Positions 8,945 to 18,517 of a stretch of 64,000 nt of DNA are shown here, in pieces. Source of the stretch: JASHVB01 sp963780805 (lineage in GTDB: Bacteria; Pseudomonadota; Alphaproteobacteria; Acetobacterales; Acetobacteraceae). Position 1 is the stretch's first letter; each line of letters opens with the position of its first letter. The stretch is taken from contig CAWADP010000022.1 of the NCBI GenBank assembly GCA_963780805.1, positions 127,115-191,114 of the forward strand, written 5' to 3'. The notes under the pieces were generated by a model, which did no database searches, was not told the origin of the DNA, and saw only the letters and a list, made by a program, of their open reading frames with translations. The position numbers and the translations under genes are program-made.

Positions 8945-9088
8945 ACTGCGCTTTTCCCCTACACGTGCGACAAACCGGCGGTGATTATTTCCGATTGCCC
9001 GGCATCCCGGCCTGGGTCACTCTAGCGGCAGCCGGGGCTCCTTGCTCCGGCCGAAGGGGAAGCTCCAACAGAATCGGGAGAACGAAGA

Positions 9089-10303
9089 ATGATTACCCGC
9101 CGTACCGCCCTTGCCGCCGGACTTGCGTCTGCCGTCGCGGGCCGGTTTACCAGTGCCCGCGCCGCGAACATGCCGGGCGTCACTGCGACCGAGATCAAGA
9201 TTGGCAATACCATGCCGTACAGTGGTCCCGCCTCCTCCTACAGCGTCATCGGCCGTACCGAGGCGGCCTACTTCAAGATGGTCAACGAGCAGGGCGGCGT
9301 CGCCGGCCACAAGATCAACTTCATCTCGCTCGACGACGGCTACAGCCCGCCGAAGACGGTGGAGGACATCCGTCAACTGGTCGAGGAAGACCAGGTGGAC
9401 TTCTGCTTCCAAACGCTCGGCACGCCGCCAAACTCGGCGATCGCGCAGTATATGAACAACCACAAGGTACCGCAGCTCTTCGTCGGTTCCGGTGCCAGCA
9501 AGTGGAGTGATGTCAAGAAGTATCCATGGACCATGGGCTGGCAGCCGAACTACCGCACCGAAGCGCAGATCTATATGAAGTACATGCTGGCGAACGTGAA
9601 GAATCCGAAGCTGGGGCTGCTTTACCAGAACGACGATTTCGGCAAGGACTATCCGCTCGGCGCGCGCGACATCCTGGGGAAGGACTGGGACAAGATCGTC
9701 ACCAAGTCGTTGAGCTACGAGACCACCGACGCGACCATCGATTCGCAGATCGCTGAGCTGCAAGGTTCCGGTGCCAACGTGCTGCTGATGTCCGGGATCC
9801 CGAAGTTTGCCGCACAGACGATCCGCAAGGTTTACGACCTGAATTGGAAACCGATGTTCTTCATGACCAACGTGTCGATCTCGGTCGGAACCGTGATGCA
9901 GCCCGCGGGTCCGGAGAAGTGCGTCGGCATGCTCAGCACGCAGTACCTGAAGGATCCTGCCGACCCTTCATGGAAGGACGATGCGGGAATCAAAACCTGG
10001 CGGGAGTTCATGGCGAAGTACAATCCCAGCGGGGATACCGCCGATGCCGCCACCGTGTTCGCCTATGGCATCAGCATGACCATGATGCACGTGCTGAAGC
10101 AGTGCGACGGCGACTTCTCTCGCGCCAATGTCATGAAGCAGGCAGAGAACCTGCATAACCTGGAGATCCCGGTGCTGCTACCGGGTATCAAGATCAACAC
10201 CAGCCAGACCGACCATCGCCCGATCACCGCGATGCAACTGCAGCGCTGGGACGGCAAGAGCTGGGTCCGCTTCGGCGGCCTGATCGAAGGCGCGAACGCT
10301 TAG
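9089..10303 (+). CDS. ABC transporter substrate-binding protein, branched-chain amino acid type
   Basis: The protein has 404 residues with a Tat-like N terminus (TRRTALAAG, Ala-rich cleavage region about residue 27). The body is a type I periplasmic binding protein (Peripla_BP_6): IKIGNTMPYSG at the start of the first lobe, and GLLYQNDDFGKDY at the inter-lobe segment. GGGAG lies upstream of the ATG. No LivHMGF-type permease or ATPase genes adjoin it, so it is an orphan here; partners must be elsewhere. In this family ligands range from amino acids to amides and aromatic acids and cannot be assigned from sequence. Confidence 0.9.
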   Translation: MITRRTALAAGLASAVAGRFTSARAANMPGVTATEIKIGNTMPYSGPASSYSVIGRTEAAYFKMVNEQGGVAGHKINFISLDDGYSPPKTVEDIRQLVEEDQVDFCFQTLGTPPNSAIAQYMNNHKVPQLFVGSGASKWSDVKKYPWTMGWQPNYRTEAQIYMKYMLANVKNPKLGLLYQNDDFGKDYPLGARDILGKDWDKIVTKSLSYETTDATIDSQIAELQGSGANVLLMSGIPKFAAQTIRKVYDLNWKPMFFMTNVSISVGTVMQPAGPEKCVGMLSTQYLKDPADPSWKDDAGIKTWREFMAKYNPSGDTADAATVFAYGISMTMMHVLKQCDGDFSRANVMKQAENLHNLEIPVLLPGIKINTSQTDHRPITAMQLQRWDGKSWVRFGGLIEGANA

Positions 10304-10320
10304 CGGCGCGTGCACTTCTT

Positions 10321-10349
10321 ACCTCTCCCGCGCATGGCGTGGGAGAGGT
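10321..10349. terminator. Bidirectional hairpin between convergent genes
   Basis: A 9-bp perfect stem (acctctccc / gggagaggt) with an 11-nt loop lies between the stop of the binding protein at 10303 and the stop of the convergent permease at 10363. There is no long T-run. Confidence 0.6.
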
Positions 10350-10362
10350 GCAGGCCGCCTCG

Positions 10363-11170
10363 CTACTCCTTCACCCCGCCGGCCATCAGCCCGCTGACCA
10401 GGTAGCCGCGCACGAAGAACGTGAACGCCAGCACCGGCAGCATCACCAGCACGCCGGCGGCGGCGATCTTGCCCCACTCCCAACCCTCGGTACTGCATGA
10501 AGTTCACGATCGCCACCGGCGCGGTCATTGCCTGTGTGCGCGTCAGGATCAGTGCGTAGAAGAAGTCGTTCCATGACAGGATGAAGCACAGGATGCCCGT
10601 CGCCGCGAGCCCCGGCGCGGACAGTGGCAGAGCGATCCGGAAGAACGCGCTCCATACACCGCAGCCGTCGATCCAGGCCGCTTCCTCCAAAGATCGCGGC
10701 ACTGCGGCGAAGAAGCCGCGCATCGACCAGACTACCAGCGCCAGGTTGAAGGTGACGTAGATGATGGCAAGGCCGGTGATGGTGTCCATCAGCCCGGCCC
10801 AACTGAATGCCAGGAAGAATGGGATGGTGAAGGCGATCGGCGGTGCCATGCGCGTGGCCAGGATCCACAGCGCGATATGGTGTTCGCCGCGGAACCGCCA
10901 ACGTGCCAGCACGTAAGCCGCCGGCACCCCGAGCAATAGCGACACCGCCGTCGAAGTACCGCTCGCCAGCAGGCTGTTGACGAACGAGTGGGGAAACTGC
11001 CCGGTCCACAGCGAAGTATAGTTTTGCAGCGTCGGCGTGAAGCTCAACCGCGTGGCCATGATGTCGCCGTTGCGGCGGAACGACATCTGCAGCAGCCATA
11101 GCGCCGGCGACAGCACCGCTGCCAGGATCAGCACGGCGACTCCTTCGCTGATCGGTGAGCGCCTATTCAT
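10363..11170 (-). pseudogene. Sugar-type ABC transporter permease (MalG-like), frameshifted near the C terminus
   Basis: The ATG at 11170 overlaps the end of the upstream permease gene by 8 nt, a sign of translational coupling. The frame encodes the expected membrane helices and the EAA loop (LEEAAWIDGCG), which contacts the ATPase. After FMQY at about 10492 one extra C shifts the frame. The natural ending (EGWEWGKIAAAG.. FFVRGYLVSGLMAGGVKE) is legible in another frame to a TAG at 10363, while the open frame runs to 10319 with an Arg-rich tail. Loss of the last helix would probably inactivate it unless the extra base is an error. Confidence 0.8.
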
Positions 11171-12068
11171 CCAATGTCTCGCCACCCAACCGGTTGACCA
11201 GCACCGACAGCAGCAGCACGCCCACCACCATCAGCATGGCAACGGCACTGCCATAGCCCCAGTAGGAGAAGCTGAAGGTTTGCTCGAAGGCATAGTAGTT
11301 GGTGACCTGCGTTGCGCCGCCGGGTCCGCCGTCGGTCAGCACGTAGATCAAGGGGAACGCCTTGATGCTGTCGATCAGCCGGAACAACACGCAGACCACC
11401 AGCGTCGGCCGGATATAGGGCAGGCGCACATGCCAGAACAGTTGCACGGCATTGGCGCCATCGATGCGGGCGGCTTCCTGCGGCTCTGTCGGCACCATCT
11501 GCAAACCCGCAAGCAGCATGAGCATGGTGAACGGGAACCATTCCCAGGTGTCGGCGAAGGCGATCGCCCAAATGGCGGTAGCGGGGTTGGTGATCAGCGA
11601 ATGGATCGGCAGGCCGAGCCAGGCAAGCAGATGATGCAGCGGGCTGATGTCCGGCGTGTAGATGACTTTCCAGATGATCGCCACGACGATCGGCGGCAAC
11701 ACCATCGGCACCAGGAATCCGGTGCGCAGCGCTTCCAGGAAGCGCGACGGCCTGTCGAGCAATAAGGCCAACCCCAGGCCGGCAGCGAGCTGCGCGGAGA
11801 CGCCGACGACGGAAAGTTCGATTTGCACCCAGACCGAGCGCCAGAACTCCCCGGTGCCGAGGATCTCCCGGTAATTGCCCAGCGGATCGGAGAAGTCATA
11901 CGCCGTGGCGGGATTGACCGGCGTCAGCGGCGTGAGGCTGGTGATGAACAAATAAAACGCCGGCCCCAGCGTGATGGCGGCCAGCACGAGCAGCGCCGGC
12001 GCCAGGCCCAAGCGGAACGAGCGGCGTTGCTCGGCTTCCCAGCCACGCGCGATCCTCGCCGCCGGCAA
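11163..12068 (-). CDS. Sugar-type ABC transporter permease (MalF-like)
   Basis: The 301-residue inner-membrane protein has six predicted helices and an EAA motif (EAARIDGANAVQLF) that docks on the ATPase. The open frame begins at a TTG only 3 nt after the stop of the binding-protein gene, so translation is probably coupled. Family, order and spacing point to a carbohydrate-uptake (CUT1) importer with the neighbouring MalG-like permease. No ATPase gene is present beside it. CUT1 systems can share an ATPase encoded elsewhere, so this is not disabling by itself. Confidence 0.88.
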   Translation of the reverse strand: MPAARIARGWEAEQRRSFRLGLAPALLVLAAITLGPAFYLFITSLTPLTPVNPATAYDFSDPLGNYREILGTGEFWRSVWVQIELSVVGVSAQLAAGLGLALLLDRPSRFLEALRTGFLVPMVLPPIVVAIIWKVIYTPDISPLHHLLAWLGLPIHSLITNPATAIWAIAFADTWEWFPFTMLMLLAGLQMVPTEPQEAARIDGANAVQLFWHVRLPYIRPTLVVCVLFRLIDSIKAFPLIYVLTDGGPGGATQVTNYYAFEQTFSFSYWGYGSAVAMLMVVGVLLLSVLVNRLGGETLDE

Positions 12069-12071
12069 CGG

Positions 12072-13415
12072 TCAGAGCTTCACGCCGGCGCGCTTCAATT
12101 GGGTCAACGCGTTGCGCTGCAACAGCGCCATCGATTCCTTGGCGCTCTGCTCTCCGGAGATGACGCGTTGCATGGCGACGTCGATCTCATGATCGACCGG
12201 CGGATAGGACGGCACCGTGCGGTAAACCGTGTAACCCTTGGCGCCGAGCGTCAGCGTATCGAGATAAAGCTGCGCCACGTCGATGCCGTTGATCATCATC
12301 TTCTGGCGGAACTCCGGCCGGTCGATCATCGAGCGGCGGGTGACCGAGCTATAGGCGTAATCGCGGAACATGCGCTCGGTCATTTGCTTCGACATCGACC
12401 AGACGATGAACTGCCAGGCGGCGTCCTTGTTCCGCGAGCCAACCGGAATCCCCCAGCCGTGCGCCGCGACGTTTGGAAAGCGCCCGGCCGGGCCGCCGGG
12501 GGTCAGCGAAAGGGTGCAGGTCTTCGCGACCTTGCTGTCAGGACCCGCCATCTGCACCATGAAGGTTTCGTTGCTGTTGGAATAGTTTATGCGGCCCTGC
12601 TTCATCGATTCAAGCACCTGATCGTAGGTGTAGGACAGCACTCCGTCTGGCCCGTATTGACGCAGGTTGCCGCAGAAGAAGTCCGCCGCCGCGACTGCTT
12701 CCGGAGAGTCGAGCACCGGCATCAGATCGGTCGGCGCGTTGCGGAACACGTCGCCGCCGAAGCCCTGCAGGAACGGGATGAAGGTCCAGCCATAGTGGTT
12801 TTCCTCCACGAAGGCCGGGATGCCGTCCTTCTTGTTGACCGCCTTCAGCGTTGCACCCAGTTGATCGAACGTGTCGGGCATCTTCAGGCCGGCCTGCTGA
12901 ATCAGGTCGTAGCGTGAGGCGCCGGCCATGTGCACGTCGGCGATCCAGGGAATCGCATACAACCGGCCCTGGCGGTCCTTGAATGCCGACTCGGCCGCGG
13001 GCAGGAAATCACTTGGATCCCAGTCGGACGGCGTCTTTTTCGGATCGTTGATGTAGTCGGTCAGCGGCACCACCCATCCGGCGCCGACCCAGCGGCCGGA
13101 ATAGATGAACGTCACGTTGATCACATCGTGCGCGCCGCTCCGGGTAGATAGTTCGATGTCCATGCGCTGATTGTAGATCGGAAAAGATGGCGTTTCATAA
13201 TTCACCTTGGCGCCCGTCGCCTGCTCAAATTCCGGGATATAGTGAGCGAGATATTTCGGATAGGAGGAGCTCCAGCAGCTCACGTTCAAGGTTACGCCGG
13301 ACAGCCGCTTTGCCCCGCCCTGCGCCGGCGCCTTGCCCGGCAGCATCAACAGCGGGGCCGCGGCAGCGCTCGCCAGCACCTCGCGGCGCCCGATGCGTTG
13401 GCGAGACTTGCCCAT
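12072..13415 (-). CDS. ABC transporter substrate-binding protein, family 1 (carbohydrate type)
   Basis: The start is chosen at the ATG at 13415, which has GGGGAGG 5 nt upstream; the open frame runs on into the neighbouring divergent gene. The 447-residue product has a Tat-type signal (GRREVLAS plus hydrophobic Ala/Leu segment). Its mature part begins with LNVSCWSSSYPKYLAHYIPEF, typical of extracellular solute-binding family 1. It is the first gene of a three-gene import operon with the two permeases. The likely ligand is a sugar, polyol or glycerol-phosphate-like compound; the sequence does not say which. Confidence 0.88.
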   Translation of the reverse strand: MGKSRQRIGRREVLASAAAAPLLMLPGKAPAQGGAKRLSGVTLNVSCWSSSYPKYLAHYIPEFEQATGAKVNYETPSFPIYNQRMDIELSTRSGAHDVINVTFIYSGRWVGAGWVVPLTDYINDPKKTPSDWDPSDFLPAAESAFKDRQGRLYAIPWIADVHMAGASRYDLIQQAGLKMPDTFDQLGATLKAVNKKDGIPAFVEENHYGWTFIPFLQGFGGDVFRNAPTDLMPVLDSPEAVAAADFFCGNLRQYGPDGVLSYTYDQVLESMKQGRINYSNSNETFMVQMAGPDSKVAKTCTLSLTPGGPAGRFPNVAAHGWGIPVGSRNKDAAWQFIVWSMSKQMTERMFRDYAYSSVTRRSMIDRPEFRQKMMINGIDVAQLYLDTLTLGAKGYTVYRTVPSYPPVDHEIDVAMQRVISGEQSAKESMALLQRNALTQLKRAGVKL

Positions 13416-13500
13416 CACGTCCTCCCCGACCAGTGTTAGCGCGATCCTGAACGCCGGAAACATGCTTGGCAAGCATGGCGGATCGCATGGAAGGAATGTC

Positions 13501-14148
13501 ATGACGCTGAACGCTGAGATTGAACAGCGGCTGTCGAAAGAACTGGGCGGGGACGAAACGGCGCGAACGCTTGCCGCGATCTTGCTGGAGGAGACGTTGT
13601 CCTGGGAGCCGCCGGTCATTGCCGTGGAGCGGATAACCACCGTGCTCGCCTTCACCTTTGGCAACCGCATGCTGCCCAATGGCAATCGCGAGCCGGGTCC
13701 GGTGAACGCCGCGCTGGCCGACATCGCCGCTGTGTTGCACAAGCGCACCGGGGCACGTGTCTTCGCGCAATGGGAAGTCGCAGCGGCATTGGGCGATCGT
13801 GTGCCGTGCGATCTGCTGACCGCGATCTATCCGGGCCGCGATGTCCGCGATGAGCCGGTTTATCTCGGTACCGCCGGCACGCTGGAGGAAATCGCGCGCC
13901 TGGCGGAACCTCGATTGCTCGGCTGCGTCGGGGTGGTGGCGTTTGCCGATCATGTCTATCGCTGCGTCGCCACCGCCCGCCGGCTTGGGTTCGATGCCTA
14001 TGCGCCGGCGGAGTTGGCAATGCCGACCACCTACGATGCCGGGTCAGGCCAGGCGTGGTGCCGCGAGCGCATCGCCTACCTGCTGCACGATATCATGATC
14101 CGAATCACCGAGCGCCGCGCCGCGGTCGTGGGTGCGATGTGGCGGTAG
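13501..14148 (+). CDS. Conserved hypothetical protein, possibly DUF218/YdcF-like
   Basis: The 215-residue soluble protein starts at the ATG at 13501 with a GGAAGGAA ribosome site. It is divergent from the sugar importer, with about 85 bp between the two starts. I do not recognise it firmly. Its layout (a strand-loop LAFTFGNRMLPNGN, then a later segment GVVAFADHVYRCVATARRLG followed by a re-entrant helix) loosely recalls DUF218/ElyC-YdcF proteins, where a short strand-His stretch precedes an RA-rich helix. No signal peptide or membrane span is visible. The quinone oxidoreductase gene follows 37 bp downstream and may be cotranscribed. Confidence 0.6.
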   Translation: MTLNAEIEQRLSKELGGDETARTLAAILLEETLSWEPPVIAVERITTVLAFTFGNRMLPNGNREPGPVNAALADIAAVLHKRTGARVFAQWEVAAALGDRVPCDLLTAIYPGRDVRDEPVYLGTAGTLEEIARLAEPRLLGCVGVVAFADHVYRCVATARRLGFDAYAPAELAMPTTYDAGSGQAWCRERIAYLLHDIMIRITERRAAVVGAMWR

Positions 14149-14185
14149 CGAGCGGACCGTCTCGCACAACCATGAGGATAGGGTT

Positions 14186-15199
14186 ATGCTGCCCGGCATG
14201 CACGCAGTTTGGTACGACCGGCAAGGCCCGGCGCATGAGGTCCTGACGTACGGCGAACTGCCGACGCCGGAGCCCGGAAACTATGAGGTGCGGGTTCGCC
14301 TGGAGGCGGCCGGCGTCAACCCTTCGGACACCTACCGCCGCCGCGGCCCGGCGCCGCCGATGGAGTATCCGCGCGTCGTCACCTGCAGCGACGGCGCCGG
14401 CGTGGTGGATGCCGTCGGCCCGATGGTACCGCAGCATTGGCTGGGCAAGCGAGTGTGGTTGTACAACGGCCAGCGCAACGGCCGCTGGATGGGCACCGCC
14501 GCGGAATACATCGCGTTGAACGCGGACTTGGTGACGGAGTTGCCGGACTCCGTGTCATTCGCCGAGGGCGCGACCTTGGGCATCCCCTGCATGACCGCGC
14601 ATTACTGCGTGTTCGTTGCCGGGTCGGTGCAAGGGCGCGCCGTTCTGGTGACGGGCGCGGCGGGCGCCGTCGGGCACTATGCGGTGCAGCTCGCGCACTG
14701 GGCGGGGGCGACGGTGATCGCCACAGTCAGCTCGGAGGCGAAGGCGGAACGGGCGCGTCAGGGTGGCGCGGCGCACGTGATCAATTACCGGCAGGAGGAC
14801 GTGGCGGCGCGCGTGCGAGCGCTGACCGGCGGAGCAGGTGTGGATCACGTGGTGGATGTGGATTTCGGCGGCAATCTCGCCGCGACGCTGGGCAGTGTGC
14901 GGGCGAACGGCAGCGTGGCGGTCTATGCGTCGAACGGCAACCGCACGCCGGCGCTGCCGGTGGGCGAGCTGATGCAGCGCAACGTCGCGCTGTATCCGAT
15001 GTCGTTGCCGGGCACGCGGCTTGCGGCGCGGCAGCGGGCGCAGAGCGATATCGCGCGGTGGATCGCCACGGGGCAGCGGGCGGGGCAGCGAGTGCTGTCA
15101 GTGGCGGCGCGGTTTCCGTTGCGCGAGACGGCGGCGGCACACGCAGCGGTGGAGGCCGGCGGCAAGGTCGGCACCGTGGTGGTGGAGTGCGCGCGGTAG
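14186..15199 (+). CDS. NAD(P)H:quinone oxidoreductase, zinc-independent MDR family
   Basis: The 337-residue protein starts at the ATG at 14186 (AGGATAGGG upstream); an internal ATG 12 nt later is possible. The N-terminal GroES-like domain has GVNPSDTYRR, typical of quinone oxidoreductases. The Rossmann domain carries VTGAAGAVGHYAVQLA for NADPH binding. The Cys ligands of zinc alcohol dehydrogenases are absent. Expected reaction: one-step reduction of quinones or conjugated enones with NADPH. It follows a hypothetical gene on the same strand. Confidence 0.9.
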   Translation: MLPGMHAVWYDRQGPAHEVLTYGELPTPEPGNYEVRVRLEAAGVNPSDTYRRRGPAPPMEYPRVVTCSDGAGVVDAVGPMVPQHWLGKRVWLYNGQRNGRWMGTAAEYIALNADLVTELPDSVSFAEGATLGIPCMTAHYCVFVAGSVQGRAVLVTGAAGAVGHYAVQLAHWAGATVIATVSSEAKAERARQGGAAHVINYRQEDVAARVRALTGGAGVDHVVDVDFGGNLAATLGSVRANGSVAVYASNGNRTPALPVGELMQRNVALYPMSLPGTRLAARQRAQSDIARWIATGQRAGQRVLSVAARFPLRETAAAHAAVEAGGKVGTVVVECAR

Positions 15200-15271
15200 C
15201 GGCGGGCGGCGGTGGCCCTTGTCCTAGGCATAGCGGCGCGGCGGGGGGCCCACCGCAGCGCACCCGTGCGG

Positions 15272-15300
15272 TTGACGCTCGCGGGGGGTGGGGCTATGTC
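15272..15300 (+). promoter_or_regulatory. Sigma-70-type promoter of the tRNA gene
   Basis: TTGACG and TATGTC are separated by 17 nt, and the -10 element ends 21 nt before the mature tRNA 5' end. Match and spacing fit a housekeeping promoter. Confidence 0.6.
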
Positions 15301-15321
15301 CGGCGCCTCTCCGGTTTGGAT

Positions 15322-15396
15322 GGCGGCGTAGCTCAGCGGTAGAGCAGGGGAATCATAATCCCTTGGTCGGTGGTTCAAATCCGCCCGCCGCTACCA
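15322..15396 (+). tRNA. tRNA-Met (CAT), elongator type
   Basis: A complete 75-nt cloverleaf including encoded CCA. Acceptor GGCGGCG pairs with CGCCGCT (one G-U). The D stem is GCTC/GAGC, the anticodon stem GGGGA/TCCCT with loop ATCATAA, and the T stem GGTGG/CCGCC with loop TTCAAAT. The anticodon is CAT. A paired first acceptor base and the lack of three G-C pairs next to the anticodon loop argue against the initiator tRNA. tRNA-Ile2 with a modified CAT is the alternative, but the GGAATCATAATCC core is that of alphaproteobacterial elongator tRNA-Met. Confidence 0.93.
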
Positions 15397-15504
15397 GCGA
15401 AATCCCCTGGGGTTGGCAATGGCGCTATACCGGACCACGGATGACATGCAGCCGCGAGATCGGATTACCTTCCGGTGCGCCAAACGGGGCGTGTACGAAA
15501 AGAA

Positions 15505-16485
15505 CTACCTTGCGGCGCTCCGTATCGTGGTGGTCAATCGGCCCGTGCTGCGCTGGCGGGTGGCGGAGGGAGACTCGCCGAAGAGTGCCCGATAAGAGAC
15601 GGCGAAGCGGCCGGCATCAGCAAAGCCGTACCGGCTTGCGACCTGTGAAATTTGAGTCGCCGTAGTACCTGCGCTCCGTAGGGCCCGCCGGACCAGGTGC
15701 ATCCGACGCAAACGCAGGTAGCGGCTCGGGCTCATGCCCAGATATTCTTCGCCGCATTTGCGCAGCGTACGCTCCGAGACCTTTAGGGAAGCTGACATAT
15801 CAACAGGAGGCAGGCTGCGTTCGGGATGTGCCCCGATCAGTCGCTCGAACTGGGCCATGACTTCTGCGTGGCGATCCGCCGTGGCAATGTGCTTCTCGAT
15901 TGGGCCGGTTGCCAGGCACTCCACCAAAGCGCTTACCAATTGGCGCTCCAATCCTCGAGCGGCGTCAGCACCAGCAGTTAGGCCACCGTGAACCTCGGCG
16001 AGACGCGTCGCGGCTGCATGCAGATGAGACAGGCCGCGAAACGCTTCCGCGGACGGCCGCCAGAGCCGCAACTGAGGCGGTAGGACAATTTTGGCTCGCG
16101 TGAGCGCGTGGCCATAACTGAGCAGGCTTTCAGCCGGAACGACAATGTCACGCCAAACACAAGGCCCTTCGAGCCGCTCATGGAAACTCGCGCCGACACC
16201 ATAGGTGATCAGCTCGCCCGGTTCAGCGCGCTGGCCGCTCAACATGAGGGAGCCTTGGGTGGATGGAAGGAGGATCCGCACCAAGCCAGGCGGCAAAGAC
16301 ACGAATGCGACCCTGGACCGTCGCTCCACGGCCATGGTCAGCCAAAAGTGGTCCAGCCCAAGCCTTACTATGCGCGCCCGAAACGGGCCACGTTCCGTCG
16401 CCAGCATCACGGAATAGCCCGTGTCACGCAACGCGGACCCCAGATCATCCGGTTCGCTGAAGACCGCGGTTGAACTGTCCACCAT
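15505..16485 (-). CDS. AraC-family transcriptional regulator
   Basis: The 326-residue protein has a C-terminal pair of helix-turn-helix motifs (about residues 215-315). The signature segment TTATQISQVASRYGFADAGRFAVSYRALFGESPS belongs to AraC/XylS regulators. The N-terminal 190 residues resemble the AraC-binding-like cupin region of the EutR/OruR type and probably sense a small ligand. No obvious operon partner exists: a tRNA lies downstream and an empty 1-kb region upstream. Target genes cannot be inferred. Confidence 0.9.
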   Translation of the reverse strand: MVDSSTAVFSEPDDLGSALRDTGYSVMLATERGPFRARIVRLGLDHFWLTMAVERRSRVAFVSLPPGLVRILLPSTQGSLMLSGQRAEPGELITYGVGASFHERLEGPCVWRDIVVPAESLLSYGHALTRAKIVLPPQLRLWRPSAEAFRGLSHLHAAATRLAEVHGGLTAGADAARGLERQLVSALVECLATGPIEKHIATADRHAEVMAQFERLIGAHPERSLPPVDMSASLKVSERTLRKCGEEYLGMSPSRYLRLRRMHLVRRALRSAGTTATQISQVASRYGFADAGRFAVSYRALFGESPSATRQRSTGRLTTTIRSAAR

Positions 16486-17546
16486 TGTTCTTGACCGCTA
16501 GCAGTTTTCCGCGGCCACAACTATGCAATCTCAGCAGAGCGCACGATTGCCGCCGCGCATTTTGGGAGTTCCTGTCGGCGGCGGACGTCAACGGCCGTTT
16601 CGAAGCGGCGCAGCAGTCCGGCCGGGGGTTGTTGGCCCGCACCGGGCGGGTCTCGGGCAACGGGCATTGCATTGCCAACACCCAGGAGCGGCCCTGGCTT
16701 TCAGCGCGGTGCCTGTGCGCTTGAGCGGCAGGCGGCACCTCCCGGGAGCATGAACCTGTCCATGGCGATCCGATGATCGGGCCAAGCCCAACGATCGGGT
16801 TGTTCGTGGACGATCGCGCTTATGGACGGACACAGACAGTCCGCTCTATCGGTTCTCGTATCGCTGTTCGGAACGCAACTCGCATTTCCGACGGCAAAGC
16901 CGTGGCGAACCTAGCCGTACGTCCCGGCGAACGCGACCGGGGAATTTTAGCTTGTACACCTCGCCCCCGGCCTCCGGTGTCGATGCACCGATTCCGCAAA
17001 ATCCGAGACCCCCAAAGGCGAAAGGATAGGCTCGCCCTTGGTGATTGAGCTACCCATTGCCGCCACCCGCGTTGCCAATGTATGCGACCTGCGCACCTGA
17101 CGCATTTCGACGATGCCGTCTGGCGTCAAGACCGGCGACGGCATCAGGCCCAGGCGTTACCGAACTCGCGTAGAGGCTACGCATAGGCGCGCCCGCTGCC
17201 GTCCGCTATGCAAAATCGGCGCGCGTCCCAGCAGTCGCCCCCATTGCGTTGAACATTGGTCGATGATTCCACAATCACGGATATAATCCGCACCCGCCGG
17301 ACGGGTCGACCTAACGGACAAAGCCGTTGAAGGCCACCCATCCGGAACGAGACCGGCCACACAGGTCTATCCGCATGGACAGACACCCAGGCCGATCCTT
17401 GTTGACAGAAGCACACGCGATTTCCTGCGATGACGCCAAAACAGCCGGTGGGACCAGACAAATGTGCGTTGCCGATTTTGCATAGTCCAGGAGCGCGATC
17501 GGGCCTATAGGGCGGGATGCAACGTAAAATACACCCGGAGGATAAA
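16486..17546. other. Gene-poor region with one inverted-repeat pair
   Basis: No reading frame here combines a ribosome site, plausible codon use and a recognisable protein on either strand. The only structure I found is the 15-bp inverted pair listed separately. The region is likely intergenic or contains eroded sequence. Confidence 0.5.
17206..17485. repeat. 280-bp segment bounded by 15-bp perfect inverted repeats
   Basis: CTATGCAAAATCGGC at 17206-17220 is exactly complementary to 17471-17485. No clear target-site duplication flanks it and no transposase is inside. It could be a small non-autonomous element or a pair of regulator sites. Confidence 0.45.
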
Positions 17547-17948
17547 ATGAAACTCACAAGGAAAAACGTCCTGATGGCGGTCGGGGTACTGTCGATTTCG
17601 GCCAGTCTCGCAGGAGTGGCCACCGCGGCCAGTTACTCCCCGCGCTACGCCGGTATGGTTGCCTCGAGTGTCGCCGGCTGCCCCAACATCGTATGGCGCA
17701 TAGGACGAGGGGCAGATGGCGCGCTGAACGGGATAATGTGGTTCGACGACATGAGCGGCCTCAGTCGGGCTACCGGCTCCGAGAGTGGGGGGGCGTTCAA
17801 CCTGACGCTGAAGTCGGTGATGGGCAGCGGACCTGTTGGCACTGTCACAGGGCATGCAGGCAAGGGCGCCACATTGACCGGTCAGGGATGTGCGAATGCG
17901 ACTTTTAAGCCGGTCGTGATCAACTCCTATGGTAACGGCACCGGTTGA
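17547..17948 (+). CDS. Small secreted protein of unknown function
   Basis: The ATG at 17547 follows a strong GGAGG. The 133-residue product has a clear Sec signal peptide (MKLTRKNVLMAVGVL start, Ala-rich cleavage site about residue 28). The mature part of about 105 residues is rich in Gly and contains two cysteines that may form a disulfide. The family is not recognised. A GC-rich hairpin follows the stop. It is monocistronic, between an empty region and a YidB-like gene. Confidence 0.8.
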   Translation: MKLTRKNVLMAVGVLSISASLAGVATAASYSPRYAGMVASSVAGCPNIVWRIGRGADGALNGIMWFDDMSGLSRATGSESGGAFNLTLKSVMGSGPVGTVTGHAGKGATLTGQGCANATFKPVVINSYGNGTG

Positions 17949-17967
17949 GACTGCGCTCGACGGCTTG

Positions 17968-17993
17968 GGCGGCGTCTGTTTCAGGACGCCGCC
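17968..17993 (+). terminator. Hairpin after the small secreted protein gene
   Basis: A 9-bp perfect stem GGCGGCGTC/GACGCCGCC with an 8-nt loop starts 20 nt after the stop codon. There is no T-run. The rest of 17994-18517 shows another hairpin (GGCGCCAGG/CCTGGCGCC, 18102-18130) but no gene. Confidence 0.5.
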
Positions 17994-18398
17994 TCCACTG
18001 GTCAACCAAAGTACGGCCTCAATGAAGCCGGCGAGTGCTGGATCGGCCATCATCCCGCGCGTCGATGCGTCGGTTACGAAAGACAAGGGGTAAAGACCAC
18101 AGGCGCCAGGTGATCGCGTGGCCTGGCGCCACCGCGGGTCGCCGGCTGCCGCGCGGAGGTCGGCTACGGCCTCTTCACCGCCGCCGAGGCGGCAAAGGCC
18201 GGATCATGATCTAGCGGGTTGTGATCGCCGGCCATGGCGGCGAAGGTTCGGCCGCCCGGTTCTGTCGAGGTTACGATGAGCGTCGCAACCACCTCCGTCC
18301 CCACTCACGGAAAATATACCCGCTCCGGCGCAGTTCTCGCGCCGCACCGTTGGCTACTCATCGCGGGCTCGCGACAAAGTGATGTACGGGCGCTATTG

Positions 18399-18427
18399 TT
18401 GAAAGTTTGTTAGCTGGCTCGTGTAAA
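18399..18427 (+). promoter_or_regulatory. Candidate promoter of the YidB-like gene
   Basis: TTGAAA, 17-nt spacer, TGTAAA, about 90 nt upstream of the start at 18518. This is a sequence match only. Confidence 0.35.
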
Positions 18428-18517
18428 ACTTCAGGCTTCTCGTCTGTCTATAAGCTCGCGCGCGGATCATCTGACGTGGTCCAAAATCCGTGTTGAACCG
18501 CGATTGGGGGGTGTGCG

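Noticed and set aside
16773..17144. Short frames on both strands in the gene-poor region
   Set aside because: No site, no family resemblance, and the two strands compete equally.
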